64,000 nucleotides of DNA from Aurantiochytrium sp. KH105 (lineage: Eukaryota > Sar > Bigyra > Thraustochytrida > Thraustochytriidae), in the NCBI GenBank assembly GCA_003116975.1, contig BGKB01000013.1, positions 62,001 through 126,000 of the forward strand, read 5' to 3'. Of this stretch, positions 48,132-58,100 are shown one piece after another. Made by a program: the position numbers and the translations under genes. A model generated the notes under the pieces. The model was given only the letters and a program-made list of their open reading frames with translations. It was not told the DNA's origin and did not search any database. Every line of letters starts with the position of its first letter. The stretch's first letter is position 1.

Positions 48132-48470
48132 CGTCCCGGGATCGACCGATCGACCGGCCGCCTCTGCCTGCGGACCTGCGCGTCTCTGCGCTCCTGCGCT
48201 CCCTCGCGCGCTGCGCCCCGCGCGATCCTGCGTCTGCGCCCGCGACTCCGCCTGCGGCTCCTCCTTCTGCTTCTCCTTCTGCTGCGGCTGCGCGTCCTGC
48301 TGCTGCTGCTCCGCTCCGCTCACGACCGTCCATTGGCGCCAGTTAGGTTTGGTTGGGGTAGGTTAGGGTTGCGTTTGGGGGCCTCCGGGCACCGGATCGA
48401 CCATGTCGTCCCGTCTCGGCTCGACTCGACTCGACGTGGGACTCGCTCGCTCGCTGCACTCGCATCACCG

Positions 48471-48491
48471 TCGGTCGGTCGGTCGGTCGGT
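48471..48491. repeat. (TCGG)n tetranucleotide microsatellite
   Basis: Five perfect units upstream of the eIF3d gene. Confidence 0.85.
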
Positions 48492-48959
48492 CAGCACGGG
48501 TCAGCCGGCCAGACGACGAGAGAGGCGAAAGCGAAGGAGACTGACTGTGACGTTCGTTGCTAAGAACACAAACGAAGCAGACGAGCAGCTGGATGGTCAA
48601 ACTTGTATAGGCCTACATCCAATAGAAAAAGAAAAGAAAAAAGGGAGGACAAGGACATGGCGAGCGAGCAATGCGTGACTTGTGATTGAGGTGGACGCGC
48701 CAACACCGGAAGCTTTCCCCCACCTATCCGCCAGCTTTGAATGCCCTCCCGACGATCGATTGCCTGACGGCGAGCAAGGCGAGCGAGTGCGTGCTGTCTC
48801 CCCGAAAAGAGGCCTATCACCAGGAGCGACGGTTAGGCCCTTCTTCGGCGCGCAGCCGCGCCGAATTCCGTTTCCGTTGAGCGTTGACGCAGCTTGAGAG
48901 CAGGTCCCGGACTTCTGGGACGCGTGCAAGCACGTTGCCATTGCGGCAGGGCCAGAGTC

Positions 48960-49045
48960 GAGGCGAGGCAAGAGGCGAGGCAAGACTAGACAAGGCAAGA
49001 CTAGACTAGACTAGACAAGACAAGACAAGACAAGGCGAGGCGAGG
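48960..49045. repeat. Mixed pentamer repeat (GGCAA, GACTA, GACAA, GGCGA)
   Basis: A run of five-base units in which one pentamer grades into the next: AGACT, then AGACA, then AGGCG types. This gives a mosaic of related pentanucleotide arrays. Confidence 0.8.
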
Positions 49046-49476
49046 TAAGGACAAAGAGAAATTGGGCCGCATCGACGCGCGCGGGAGGACAGTCCACGCG
49101 GGGCGGCGTCGCCCCGACAGCAGCGTCGAGCGCGGTGCGAAGCTGGCGCAGCTCTGCAGCAGAGGCAGCCGAGGACAGCACAAAGACGCGCTACAGCCAG
49201 GCCTTTACGGGCACGAACGGTCGAGGCCCAGACTCTGGGGCTTCTAACCGGAAAAAAGGAGCGCAGTAACTGAGTGGCCGAGCTGCCACGGCTCGGGCCT
49301 ACCAACGCCTTGCCTTGAAACTTGTACGTGCGTGCAAACATACGTACATTCGCACGTTCGTTCGTTCCTTCATTCATTCATTCATTCATTCGTTCGTCCC
49401 CGGAATCCATTACCACCACAACCGCAACGTCACCATCGACCTGGAACAACACGTTGGACAACACATCATAAGACAT

Positions 49477-49505
49477 CACAACACAACACAACACAAAACA
49501 AAACG
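49477..49505. repeat. (ACAAC)n pentanucleotide array in 5' leader
   Basis: About five ACAAC/ACAAA units ending seven bases before the ATG at 49512. It is A/C-only, unstructured leader sequence and could favour initiation. Confidence 0.8.
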
Positions 49506-49511
49506 GATATC

Positions 49512-52500
49512 ATGATTTCCGATTCCTCGACAAACCTCGCCTCACATCCGGCAGGAATGTCGCCTTCTTGTGCAACAAGCCAAGACCACCTTCAAGAGGA
49601 AGACGCAGACCAGAATCGGAGCGTAGAGCAGTTTATGACAGCCATGCGCGCCGCTGTACGTTGCGGAGACGTCGAGGGCGCAGCTCAAATTCTCTTAGAA
49701 GCTACAAGTGCCCTATGCGGACCAGAACACGATGACGGCGCTCTCAGCGGAAAACTTTCCGCGCTCGACAAGGACGGCGTGACCCTCTTGCATGTCGCGG
49801 CCGAGCGTGGCGACCTCGAAATGCTCAAACTTCTCCACGTTAAAGGCCAGGCCCCTGTCAGCGCAAAGGACGCTCGCGGCGGCGAGCCCGTCCTTGAAGC
49901 TGCTGCTGCTGGCCGCCTCGAATGCATCAAGTGGCTCGTTGATACGCAAGGCGTTGACGTCAACACTGCCGACGATCGCGGCGACACTGTACTACATCTT
50001 GCATCAGGCTTTGGCCATATTGAAGTGATGCGCTGGCTCCTTGACCACGGCGCGCAGGTGGACCCACGAACGAAAATTGACGTGACCCCGCTCCTCTATG
50101 CAACCGCCAAGGGCCGCATTGAGGCTGTGCGCCTTCTTTTGCACCACGGCGCCGATGTCAAGGCCCGCGACGCTGAACGTGGGTGGAATGCGGCGCACAC
50201 CGCAGCAGGGTGCAACCAGGCAGCCATGCTAAAGTTTCTCATCAATTCGTATCCCGCGCTGCTTGTCAGCAAGACCGTGGACGGGGTCTCACTCGCGGAA
50301 GTGGCGCGTCGCGAGAAATGTCCCGATACCTTTCTGGCCATTATACACTTTAACAAGGAGTCCGAAAAGGAGGCCCGTCGTCAACAAGCGGAGGCTGCCC
50401 GCAAAAAGCAGGCCCAAGACGAGCGACTCGCCAAGGAGCTGGCGCAACGCGATTTTGAGCGTCTTGCACGCGACCTGCAATTGCTGCAAAAGGCAGATAA
50501 GCGACATCCGGCGACCGGGACTAGCCCAGACGCAACGCAACGAAATGCACGCAGTATCACAGGAGCGTCGGAATCCATGAAGGGTCATGGTTCCTCCAAG
50601 GCGAAAAACAAAAAGAAGAAGAAGAGGACGCCTGCAAAAACCCGAAATGCAAAGAAACAATCTGACGTCACCTCGGACGAAATTGCTACGCAGTCAGCCT
50701 CAGCTGGCAACCAGGAGCTGGAAAAGATTGAAGAGCAAGAAGAAAGGAATCCAGAGACAAAGTCTGCCGAGAGCGACGTGGAGCCAGCAGGGAGCATGGT
50801 CTTCATGGAATCTTTGCAAACGATGGGAGTCATTGGCCGACCCTCCCACACGGAGCTCGACGATGCGCTCGACGCAGACGAGGCCGCCTTCATTGCAGGC
50901 GAGACCTGGCAAGTGAAACTGTCAAAGCGCGACAAAAAGCTCTTGAAGAAACTCCGGGACCACCGCTCAGTGCGCTCTGGGAGCGAAGACTCCCTCAGTC
51001 TTTCAACCTCTGAAAGCGGAAGTGAAGAGAGCAGCCCAAATCCAGTGCAAGACTTGGACGCACAGACACACGACACAGACGTCGTCGTCGTCGCGGCGCA
51101 CGAGCCGCGTAGCGCCCAAAGCCAACGTCACGAGCAGGCCGATCAAGTAAAGAAGGCCTTGGCGCAGGCTTCATCGCGAGAACCGACAACCATGGCGTTG
51201 TCAGAGTTGCAAAACGCGCAGCTTACGCAAACCAGCCAACAGCACCTGCCGCAGCCACGAACTCCACGCAAAGGGCCTGGCGTGCCACTAAGCCCTGTGA
51301 AGCGTAAGAATTCCTGCGAGAGCCGCTGGACCTTGGGCAATCCTCTCAAGATCTCCACCGACGATGGAGAGAGCGCTGGGGCCGCCATTGCCCTTTCGAC
51401 AAATCCCGCCATTACTGCGGGGTCTGAAAATGGCAACTCTGCGTGTGCTCATGGGGGCGGCCCACCCGTTTCTACTAGTGCGACTGGTGTCGCCTCGTCT
51501 CCGACATCTGAAGTTGGCAGCGAAACTTCTGCGCGAGGCAGTCTCGATGGAAAAAATGTAGAATCCCGGCTTCGCCCGCACGCCCCACCTTGGTCTCCAC
51601 GTCGCCGAAAGTGGACCTCGCCCGCGGCCAATGCGGGCCAGGTAAAGGCAAAACTCCTCATGGACGATCCTCCAGAGGTGGTGGAGAACGAATTTCAGCG
51701 CATGCTCAAGCGCTTCGTTCACATGGATACGGGTGCGAGAAGGACAGCAAAGCGCAAGTTTGCCAAAGCGACTGCCGAATACGAAGAAAAGAGGCTTGCT
51801 GATGCGGAGCAAATGGAAACCGCTTGGCGCAATTCGATTCGTAGCAGGCTTGAGAAAGGCATTCCGCTCTTGCAATTCCGGACGCTTAGCCTCGCTCTCG
51901 CCGAAATTGACGCTGCGGAAGAGGCGCGGCGCATGGACAATGAGATTCAACACACAATTCTAAGCGAGGACCAGGAACTTGCTCTTCTTGTCGAGCGTAC
52001 AAAGGCTACGCTTGCAAGGAAGGACGAGATCCCCCTCGCCGCATACGCTCAGGACTGGCGCAGTGGGAAGCTACTTCGAATTCCGCAAGATGCCGTCGTC
52101 GACATCAACGATTTTGCGCTCGGTCTGCGTCACTCTGTCGAGGCCTGGCGCATGCAAGACAAGGTTCTTCGCGTCTGGATTCGATTTGGGGGCGATGAGC
52201 TCGCCCGAGCCGCCAAGGCGCGCGAGATCGGCTTTGACTTTGATCACGCGCGACCCGGGATGCTTCTTATGAGTTGCTGCGTTGCTTCGTCTTCGGCACC
52301 TTCCATTACAAGCGCTTCTGCTGCTCCAAACGAGCCAAAGTCTGCGCCATTGGTGCTTATTTCTGCTCCCATGGAAACTGAGTCCGCCGGTGTGGCTGTG
52401 ACAAAGAGTGATGTTGGCGACGAAGCCATTCGTGTCTTGCTTATACCCTCGGGACCTGGACGTGCAGATGAGGTGACATTTGCGCTTCCATCTCAACGTC

Positions 52501-52793
52501 TTCATACTGGCGAAAATCCGCTGCATGCAGCCGAAGTGTTGGCGCAAGAGCTCTCGGGAATGGCCTTTTCCCTGACAGCGCACACCGTTGCATCAGGCGA
52601 TATCTTTGTCGGTACGATTCACCGCGATGCCGAGTCAGAGCACGCTTTTGCGGATACTGCCTTGGCAGGGGCGAAGTGGTTTGCGCTTAATGAAGCAAAA
52701 CAGACGCTCGACAGTGCCGAGGAGGAAGGCATTCTCATGGAAGCTTTGCACAAGTGCGCATCCAGTGCCTTCAAGTCCGAACAGTCCACTTAA
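49512..52793 (+). CDS. Ankyrin repeat, coiled coil, pre-Nudix and degenerate Nudix fusion protein
   Basis: 1093 aa from ATG 49512; the upstream open frame is His/Ser-rich repeat translation. Residues about 87-255 carry four to five ankyrin repeats (TLLHVAAERGDLEMLKLL, TVLHLASGFGHIEVMRWLLDHGA, TPLLYATAKGRIEAVRLLLHHGA). A coiled coil follows (about 277-320), then a Lys-rich stretch, a long disordered region and a second charged helical region (about 715-850). Residues 864-925 match the pre-Nudix domain of NUDT6 and plant NUDX proteins (F..LR.S...WR.Q....VWI ... GF.F.HA.P..L.M). The following ~150 residues have the Nudix outline (FALP..RL..GEN...AAE...EL.GM), but the catalytic R-E-x-x-E-E is not kept. 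It is probably a non-catalytic ligand-binding or scaffold protein. Cytosolic or nuclear; no signal peptide. Confidence 0.8.
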   Translation: MISDSSTNLASHPAGMSPSCATSQDHLQEEDADQNRSVEQFMTAMRAAVRCGDVEGAAQILLEATSALCGPEHDDGALSGKLSALDKDGVTLLHVAAERGDLEMLKLLHVKGQAPVSAKDARGGEPVLEAAAAGRLECIKWLVDTQGVDVNTADDRGDTVLHLASGFGHIEVMRWLLDHGAQVDPRTKIDVTPLLYATAKGRIEAVRLLLHHGADVKARDAERGWNAAHTAAGCNQAAMLKFLINSYPALLVSKTVDGVSLAEVARREKCPDTFLAIIHFNKESEKEARRQQAEAARKKQAQDERLAKELAQRDFERLARDLQLLQKADKRHPATGTSPDATQRNARSITGASESMKGHGSSKAKNKKKKKRTPAKTRNAKKQSDVTSDEIATQSASAGNQELEKIEEQEERNPETKSAESDVEPAGSMVFMESLQTMGVIGRPSHTELDDALDADEAAFIAGETWQVKLSKRDKKLLKKLRDHRSVRSGSEDSLSLSTSESGSEESSPNPVQDLDAQTHDTDVVVVAAHEPRSAQSQRHEQADQVKKALAQASSREPTTMALSELQNAQLTQTSQQHLPQPRTPRKGPGVPLSPVKRKNSCESRWTLGNPLKISTDDGESAGAAIALSTNPAITAGSENGNSACAHGGGPPVSTSATGVASSPTSEVGSETSARGSLDGKNVESRLRPHAPPWSPRRRKWTSPAANAGQVKAKLLMDDPPEVVENEFQRMLKRFVHMDTGARRTAKRKFAKATAEYEEKRLADAEQMETAWRNSIRSRLEKGIPLLQFRTLSLALAEIDAAEEARRMDNEIQHTILSEDQELALLVERTKATLARKDEIPLAAYAQDWRSGKLLRIPQDAVVDINDFALGLRHSVEAWRMQDKVLRVWIRFGGDELARAAKAREIGFDFDHARPGMLLMSCCVASSSAPSITSASAAPNEPKSAPLVLISAPMETESAGVAVTKSDVGDEAIRVLLIPSGPGRADEVTFALPSQRLHTGENPLHAAEVLAQELSGMAFSLTAHTVASGDIFVGTIHRDAESEHAFADTALAGAKWFALNEAKQTLDSAEEEGILMEALHKCASSAFKSEQST

Positions 52794-52878
52794 CTTCCTC
52801 GCAATTGCAAGGAATACCTATGCATGGAAAGGTCTGAAGCTCTTCGCGCCAACAGCGAATTTATAAAGGAAAAAATAT

Positions 52879-52911
52879 TCTTCTTCTTCTTCTTCTTCTT
52901 CTTCTCCTTCT
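52879..52911. repeat. (TTC)n trinucleotide microsatellite
   Basis: About ten TTC units in the 168-base convergent spacer, likely inside the 3' UTR of one or both flanking genes. Confidence 0.9.
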
Positions 52912-52961
52912 TTTCGTTTTGTTGTAGTCATTCAACAATCGCACTGTTTCGTTTTTGTCCA

Positions 52962-54374
52962 TCAGCGAAGCGACATCAGCGTGGCGAGGACGGCAATGAC
53001 CATCATTTGCGGCAGCGATCGCGTGGCATCACTGGGGCTCATCGTTTCTGCAGACTCGAAGTCGTCATCATCATCAGATGCGGAGGTTTCCCGTGACGCG
53101 GAAGGCTTGGATGACCGCGATGGCCTCATTGTTGGGCGAGATGTACGCGCGGAAGATGAAGACGTACTTGAAGACGAGCTGGAGCTCGTGGTTGAGCTTG
53201 TTTGACAGGACGAAACAAGTCCGTTCGCATGCAGTTTGCCTTTAAAGGTGGGCCCAAGGTTGTACGGGAAGCTGCTTGTCATATGATAAACATATCCCAG
53301 CTCGTCGTCCATTCTGCCATTGTGCTCGTCAAGATATTCGTCTCCTTGCGCAGTGCAGGCCGCATCATAGTAAAAGTCCTCGAGGTAGATGCCAGACTCA
53401 CCAGAGATAGTATTTCCCGACTGAGTCGTGACATTGTCCTGTACATTTGGTCCCACCAGGGAAGTTGGGGCCGTCCCTTGCGAAAGATCGAAAATGTCCA
53501 CCAGAAGACACGAACGTTCGCCTTCCGTTCCACAGCCGCCGAGAGAATCGTTGTAGTAGTTGCGCGCCTTCCAGCAGGGCTGCGCCTTCACGCCATCCGA
53601 AATGTATGGCCCAAGAATGGGAAATCCGTCAGCAGCAAACCCCCAGACCGAGGACTTTGCATCCGAATTGTTCTCACCCTTTAGTGCCGGCATCATGTTG
53701 GTGGTGGCATGAATATGATATTGACCGGACGTTTGCGCGTGTCCGCCATTAATGTCAACATCGTAAATCTCGAACTTGGGGGCAAGGCTGTTCCATGTTC
53801 CCTCGCTGTTGTAGCTTGTGCCGTCAAGAAGGCCGTACACAGCAACGCCATTGGAGAAAAGCCCGATATTGCCAAGCGGCTGGTAGCAGACGCTCTCCGT
53901 AAATGTCGGTTGCATGGGAATGTAGGCAGTCAGGTTCTGGTCCGACGGGCAGCTTGGTCCAGTCGGCCAGTACCCGCTCGAGCCCGCGGCGCATCCTTGC
54001 TTGCCCGTGTACCCGACGTCTCCTCCCCATTCGACAAGATCGCCAACAGAAACGCTGGGAACACCGTCCTCGAAATCGGAGCTTGCCTTGGGTCGCGACT
54101 CTAGAAACTCGAAAATCTCGTTCGAGATGACAGTGGTGAACTTGGGAATACCCGACGCCAAAATGCGCAGGTAATCCCCATCGACTTCGACAGCTTGAAC
54201 GTCGGTGAGAACGTTGTCCAGAAAAGGTGCCGTCGAATATTCGTCGCCCGTGTTCATGATCCATGTCGTGCAGTACACGGAAGTCTCGTTGTCGCAGGCA
54301 GTTGTCGCTGTTGTCGTCCTTTGCGCCGCCGCGAGGACCAGCATGGCAAAGCACGTCGCCTTGACGCTCGACAT
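52962..54374 (-). CDS. Secreted, probably GPI-anchored YHYH-domain protein
   Basis: 470 aa from ATG 54374. A signal peptide covers about residues 1-24 (MSSVKATCFAMLVLAAA). The ectodomain has the YHYH family features: GQYHIHATTNM (about 215-225), GFAADGFPILGPY (about 248-260), LDEHNGRMDDELGYVYHMTSSFPYNLGPTFKG (in two conserved blocks, about 355-385), and several cysteines and N-glycosylation sites. A Ser/Thr-rich stalk (about 395-445) leads to a hydrophobic C-terminal tail (QMMVIAVLATLMSLR), the pattern of a GPI attachment signal. The biochemical role of YHYH domains is unknown; the conserved His/Asp residues suggest metal or ligand binding at the cell surface. Convergent with the preceding gene. 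Confidence 0.82.
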   Translation of the reverse strand: MSSVKATCFAMLVLAAAQRTTTATTACDNETSVYCTTWIMNTGDEYSTAPFLDNVLTDVQAVEVDGDYLRILASGIPKFTTVISNEIFEFLESRPKASSDFEDGVPSVSVGDLVEWGGDVGYTGKQGCAAGSSGYWPTGPSCPSDQNLTAYIPMQPTFTESVCYQPLGNIGLFSNGVAVYGLLDGTSYNSEGTWNSLAPKFEIYDVDINGGHAQTSGQYHIHATTNMMPALKGENNSDAKSSVWGFAADGFPILGPYISDGVKAQPCWKARNYYNDSLGGCGTEGERSCLLVDIFDLSQGTAPTSLVGPNVQDNVTTQSGNTISGESGIYLEDFYYDAACTAQGDEYLDEHNGRMDDELGYVYHMTSSFPYNLGPTFKGKLHANGLVSSCQTSSTTSSSSSSSTSSSSARTSRPTMRPSRSSKPSASRETSASDDDDDFESAETMSPSDATRSLPQMMVIAVLATLMSLR

Positions 54375-55121
54375 CTTTTTCAATTGGTAGGCTGAGGAGA
54401 AAAGAAGGGAATGAAGTGGGAAAACGAAGAAAAGAAGAAGAAGAAGTCAATCAACCGACTTTTCTTTCGTGCTCGGAACTTTGGTTGTCTCTTTTGGGGT
54501 TCTCGCTCTTGTGTTTGCTTTTTTTCTCCTTTTGTTATTGTTTTTCTTGCTTGAGGTTTTTGGCTGTCACGGTTGCGGGTTTGCTTGCTCCGAATGATTT
54601 GTCAATTTGCTTACTTTGTGCTTCATGTATGCTTTTGTAGCTTGCTTCATGTGATCGATGTGCTTGCAAAAAGCACGGCGAGCTCAGCCAATTCCTTCAA
54701 CCTACAAGCAAGCGCAGCGCCCACACGAAGCGCCGCCGAACTCGTGCTTCCCACCTTCGCCGTGCATGGTCCCCGCGGCGCGCATGCACCGCACAATGCC
54801 GACACGAAGACGCGTCGAACTCGCGCCTCCTACCTGCCGCCGCTCCGGACTCCAAGTCCCCAAAGCGCCGAACGCGACCGAGCGCCGAGCCCATCCGTTA
54901 TCCGTTACGAAACGCCACGTTTCGCGCCGTTTCGCCGCGCGGCCGTTGGCGGTTTCGCAACGGCGCGATTTTTCCCTCGGCTCGTCTCTCGTCTCGTCTC
55001 TCTTTGCTTGCTCGGCTTGCTTGTCTCGGCTCGCCTCGGTTTTCAAATTCGTCCTTCGCTCGGGCCGGCGCAGACACGCTCGAGCGAGCTCTCGGCGAGG
55101 CGCGAGGCGCGTGCGCGCAGC
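54375..55121. other. Divergent intergenic region
   Basis: About 750 bases. T-rich DNA at 54460-54560 is followed by GC-rich leader-like DNA. The open frame of the next gene runs back to 54573 and contains an ATG at 54594, but the translated extension is Arg/Ser/Pro-rich without similarity. Confidence 0.5.
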
Positions 55122-58100
55122 ATGAGTTCCGTCGCGCGGCAGCAGGAGGGAACGGCCGCGGGCAGCCGCGCGTGGGGCTCGGAGCGCGTCGATGCGGAGG
55201 ACTTCGTCCTGGCGGTCTCCGCGGGCGGCGACGATGTGGAGGCGCGACACACCAGCTCGCGGAGGGAGACCGGCCCCTTCGAGGGCGCGCACGGGAGCGC
55301 GCAGGGCTGGGCGCGAGAGAACGGGGACCTCGACCTCACGCTTTCGGAGGCCCGCGCCATCCCCTCGCCTGCAGCAGGAATCCTGCACGCCGACGAGCGC
55401 GACGTCCTCGACGAGGTCGTTCGACCCGAGCTCGTGGAGGTTGGGCGTCGGCTCAGCACACATTTTCAGGGTCGTCGTAACGTGAGCAACCAGCACGACC
55501 TCAATGACCATCTCGCCATGTGGGTCATGGAGACTGGCACGTTTCATGCTGTCAGGGATAGGCTGACCGCAATTTCGTCCGGGAATGCCCCGCTTGCCTC
55601 AGCAGAAATCTTTCAATTCATCTATCTTCTTTTCAAGATGGAGGCGCAGGGGGCGCCAGCAAGCGTCTTTCTCTCCGAGGAAGTCCGTTCGAACGCTTTG
55701 GACGCTATCAATCTGGAGACTTTCCATCGTTATCTCGATTCGATCAATGACGATGCGCCCCCTCTCTTCGTCCCCGAAACGCCCTTTCCAACAGAGGAGA
55801 GACTTCACTTTGGACCGGAGACGTCCACACAGTTTCCCATTGGGGGATCCATTGAGGCCTCAAAGTACATGCAAGAACGTATGGCCCTCTTTTCGAACTT
55901 TGCTTGCAAGCTCTGTCTTTCGGGATCCTCGGTCGTTAGTCTGGACTACGAAATCCTCGGACCGGCTGCACGCGCTGGCTTTGACCGCGTTTTGGCGGCC
56001 CGATCGGTCGCGACAGGCATTGTGCTTTCCCACGAGGCCTATGCCTCGAGCATCACGGACCGGAGTCAAGTTTTGCGTGTGCTCCGTCGGATCGCAGCAT
56101 ACGAAGAAGACGAAACAGAAGAAGCGACCTCCTCCTCCAAGCCACAGGTCTTTCTTGACACCTGGAGCAGCCAATTTCACCTTGCTGAGCATGAAGCGAT
56201 GCAAAGTCTTAGGTGTATAAGACGCTGGAAAGTGCCGGAAAGCGGCCCGATGTTCGATCGTTGGAAAGTGCGATGGGGCCAACATGAAGATACCTATGAC
56301 TTGCGATACGCTAGTGGCTGTGGTGAGACACTTGCCATCAGCGTCAACGATACTCGCTTTGCGCCAGACCAATGGACGGCGTTGTCCGAGCGTGACATCA
56401 GCAAGCCCACACATGCGCCTGTAGCAAATTCTATCCCAGCGTGGCCGCTTCCTGACGATCTCTTTGTTGAGATTTGCTCGTCAGGTGTTCACAAAACAAA
56501 CGTCTTTCCTTTGGCATTTGGGCGAACGACCAACGCAAACGTGGCCATGACACTCGGAGCGCTCGCGTTCCGGCTTGATGATGAGGCAAGCCGCCCTCAG
56601 AGCGAAGTTTTACCGAAATGCATTCAAGAAGCTGGCAGCAGCGTTCTTGCAGTTACCGGGGACTTGCAGGCGCTCATCGCAGACATCAAATCTGATAATT
56701 TGTCGGCCGAGACAAGTCTCGAATCGCTGCCTTTGCACGACCTACAGCAACTCGCCAAGGCCCTGGGCCTTCCCTTGAGCCGTGGTCTTAAGGCTGCAGA
56801 GCTCGCGACGGTCATCAAGCCGTTCATCTCGGGGGATCTCTTGCGCGCTGGCCTCATTGCGTCTCTGTTACGGCCCATTGAGGCTGCGCCGAAACAGGAC
56901 GCGATCACGCGGACCAACGCCATTGCTGCGCTCCATCACGAGCTAGTAAAATGCAAACTCGCGACTCGCGTGCTTTCCCCGCGACGAGTCGGATTCGTTC
57001 ATGCCCCAGGTCTCCGAACCCATTGTACGGATCTCGAAGGCTTCGTGGCTTTTGAAGCAACAATTGCGCCATCGATTCTGCCCGGAGTTGATGCAGAGCT
57101 TCCTGCTGACAGCTCTGCAGTCTTGCAACGAGTGTTTGAAGCAGCGACTGCTCACGCAACCCACGTGAACGATCCGTTCGTGTCAACGACTTCCGCGTCG
57201 TCTTCAACTTCACCTTCGCTTTCAATATCGCGGCAAGACGTATCTACATCCATAGACGGCGTTTCGGCCACAGCTTCGACATTGCCGCTTCACTCGGGCG
57301 CAGACGAATCACAGGGCGCAGAGGCTGCACAAGGCGTAGACAGCGCGCAAGAGAATGCTAGCATGCAGTTAGCTGCCGTTGACGTTGCTCTACGCAAGAC
57401 GCCATCTGCGCTCGCAGATGACAAATTCCTCTTTGACCGCTTCGGAACCTTTGCGAATGTGCAGCTGGATCCGAACGCGACATCTTTCAACGAAGACGTA
57501 CGACACTTCCATGATCTTGTGCCTCGGCGGGCCGATCGCTGCAGCATTCTGCAGCGCTCTGCGAGTGGCGTGCATAACATATTTTTCGTCGTGGTGGCGT
57601 CCAGCGCGCAACTCGACGGGAGAGAAGCTGCACCCTCCTCGAATGCATGGACACAAGGTCAAATCTTACGCATCGTCCATGTCAGAATTGCACCACGTCT
57701 CGTTATGGATCTTGCGCTCACTGTTGGCTACGTTGGTGAGCAGTACATGGCATGGGCTCTGGACTCTAGTGCCGAGCTGCCGAGGGACGAGGATCTCAAT
57801 TTCCTCGAAAGCAAATGGGGCTTGGCTGCTGGCGATGTGAAAATGCGACGCTGGCAGGCCATTATGGCGGTTTCGCACCCGAATGTGCGACGAGAGCGGA
57901 ACCGCGCTGTACAGCCAGTCAGTCGTTTGTTAAAGCCAATCCGCTCCATTGTTCCTCGGGCTGTCGAATGGTGCAATCAGTGTGCCTGGCTCCGTGATCG
58001 GATAGGTGAAGACGCTACCCTGTGCAACGGACGTCGTGGCTGGCTTGTGCACCTGCTGGCGGCGTGCGCGCACAATGCTATCAACAGCTACCTGGTCATC

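Larger units (their letters stand above)
48132..49511. other. Divergent intergenic region with several short repeats
   Basis: About 1.4 kb between eIF3d (-) and the ankyrin/Nudix-like gene (+). It holds a G/T-rich stretch (48341-48380), (TCGG)n at 48471-48491, GAC(T/A)A-type pentamers at 48960-49045, (ATTC)n at 49363-49395, and (ACAAC)n right before the next ATG. No RNA gene or ORF is supported. Confidence 0.6.

Noticed and set aside
48341-48376. Interstitial telomere array
   Set aside because: Only one exact TTAGGG is present; the rest is irregular G/T-rich sequence.
46908-48563. 551-codon open frame on the + strand
   Set aside because: Antisense shadow of eIF3d; Leu/Arg-rich translation without similarity.
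54573-55121. N-terminal extension of the piggyBac-like protein
   Set aside because: Arg/Pro/Ser-rich, no similarity, and the region is the divergent leader. ATG 55122 is the better start, though not certain.
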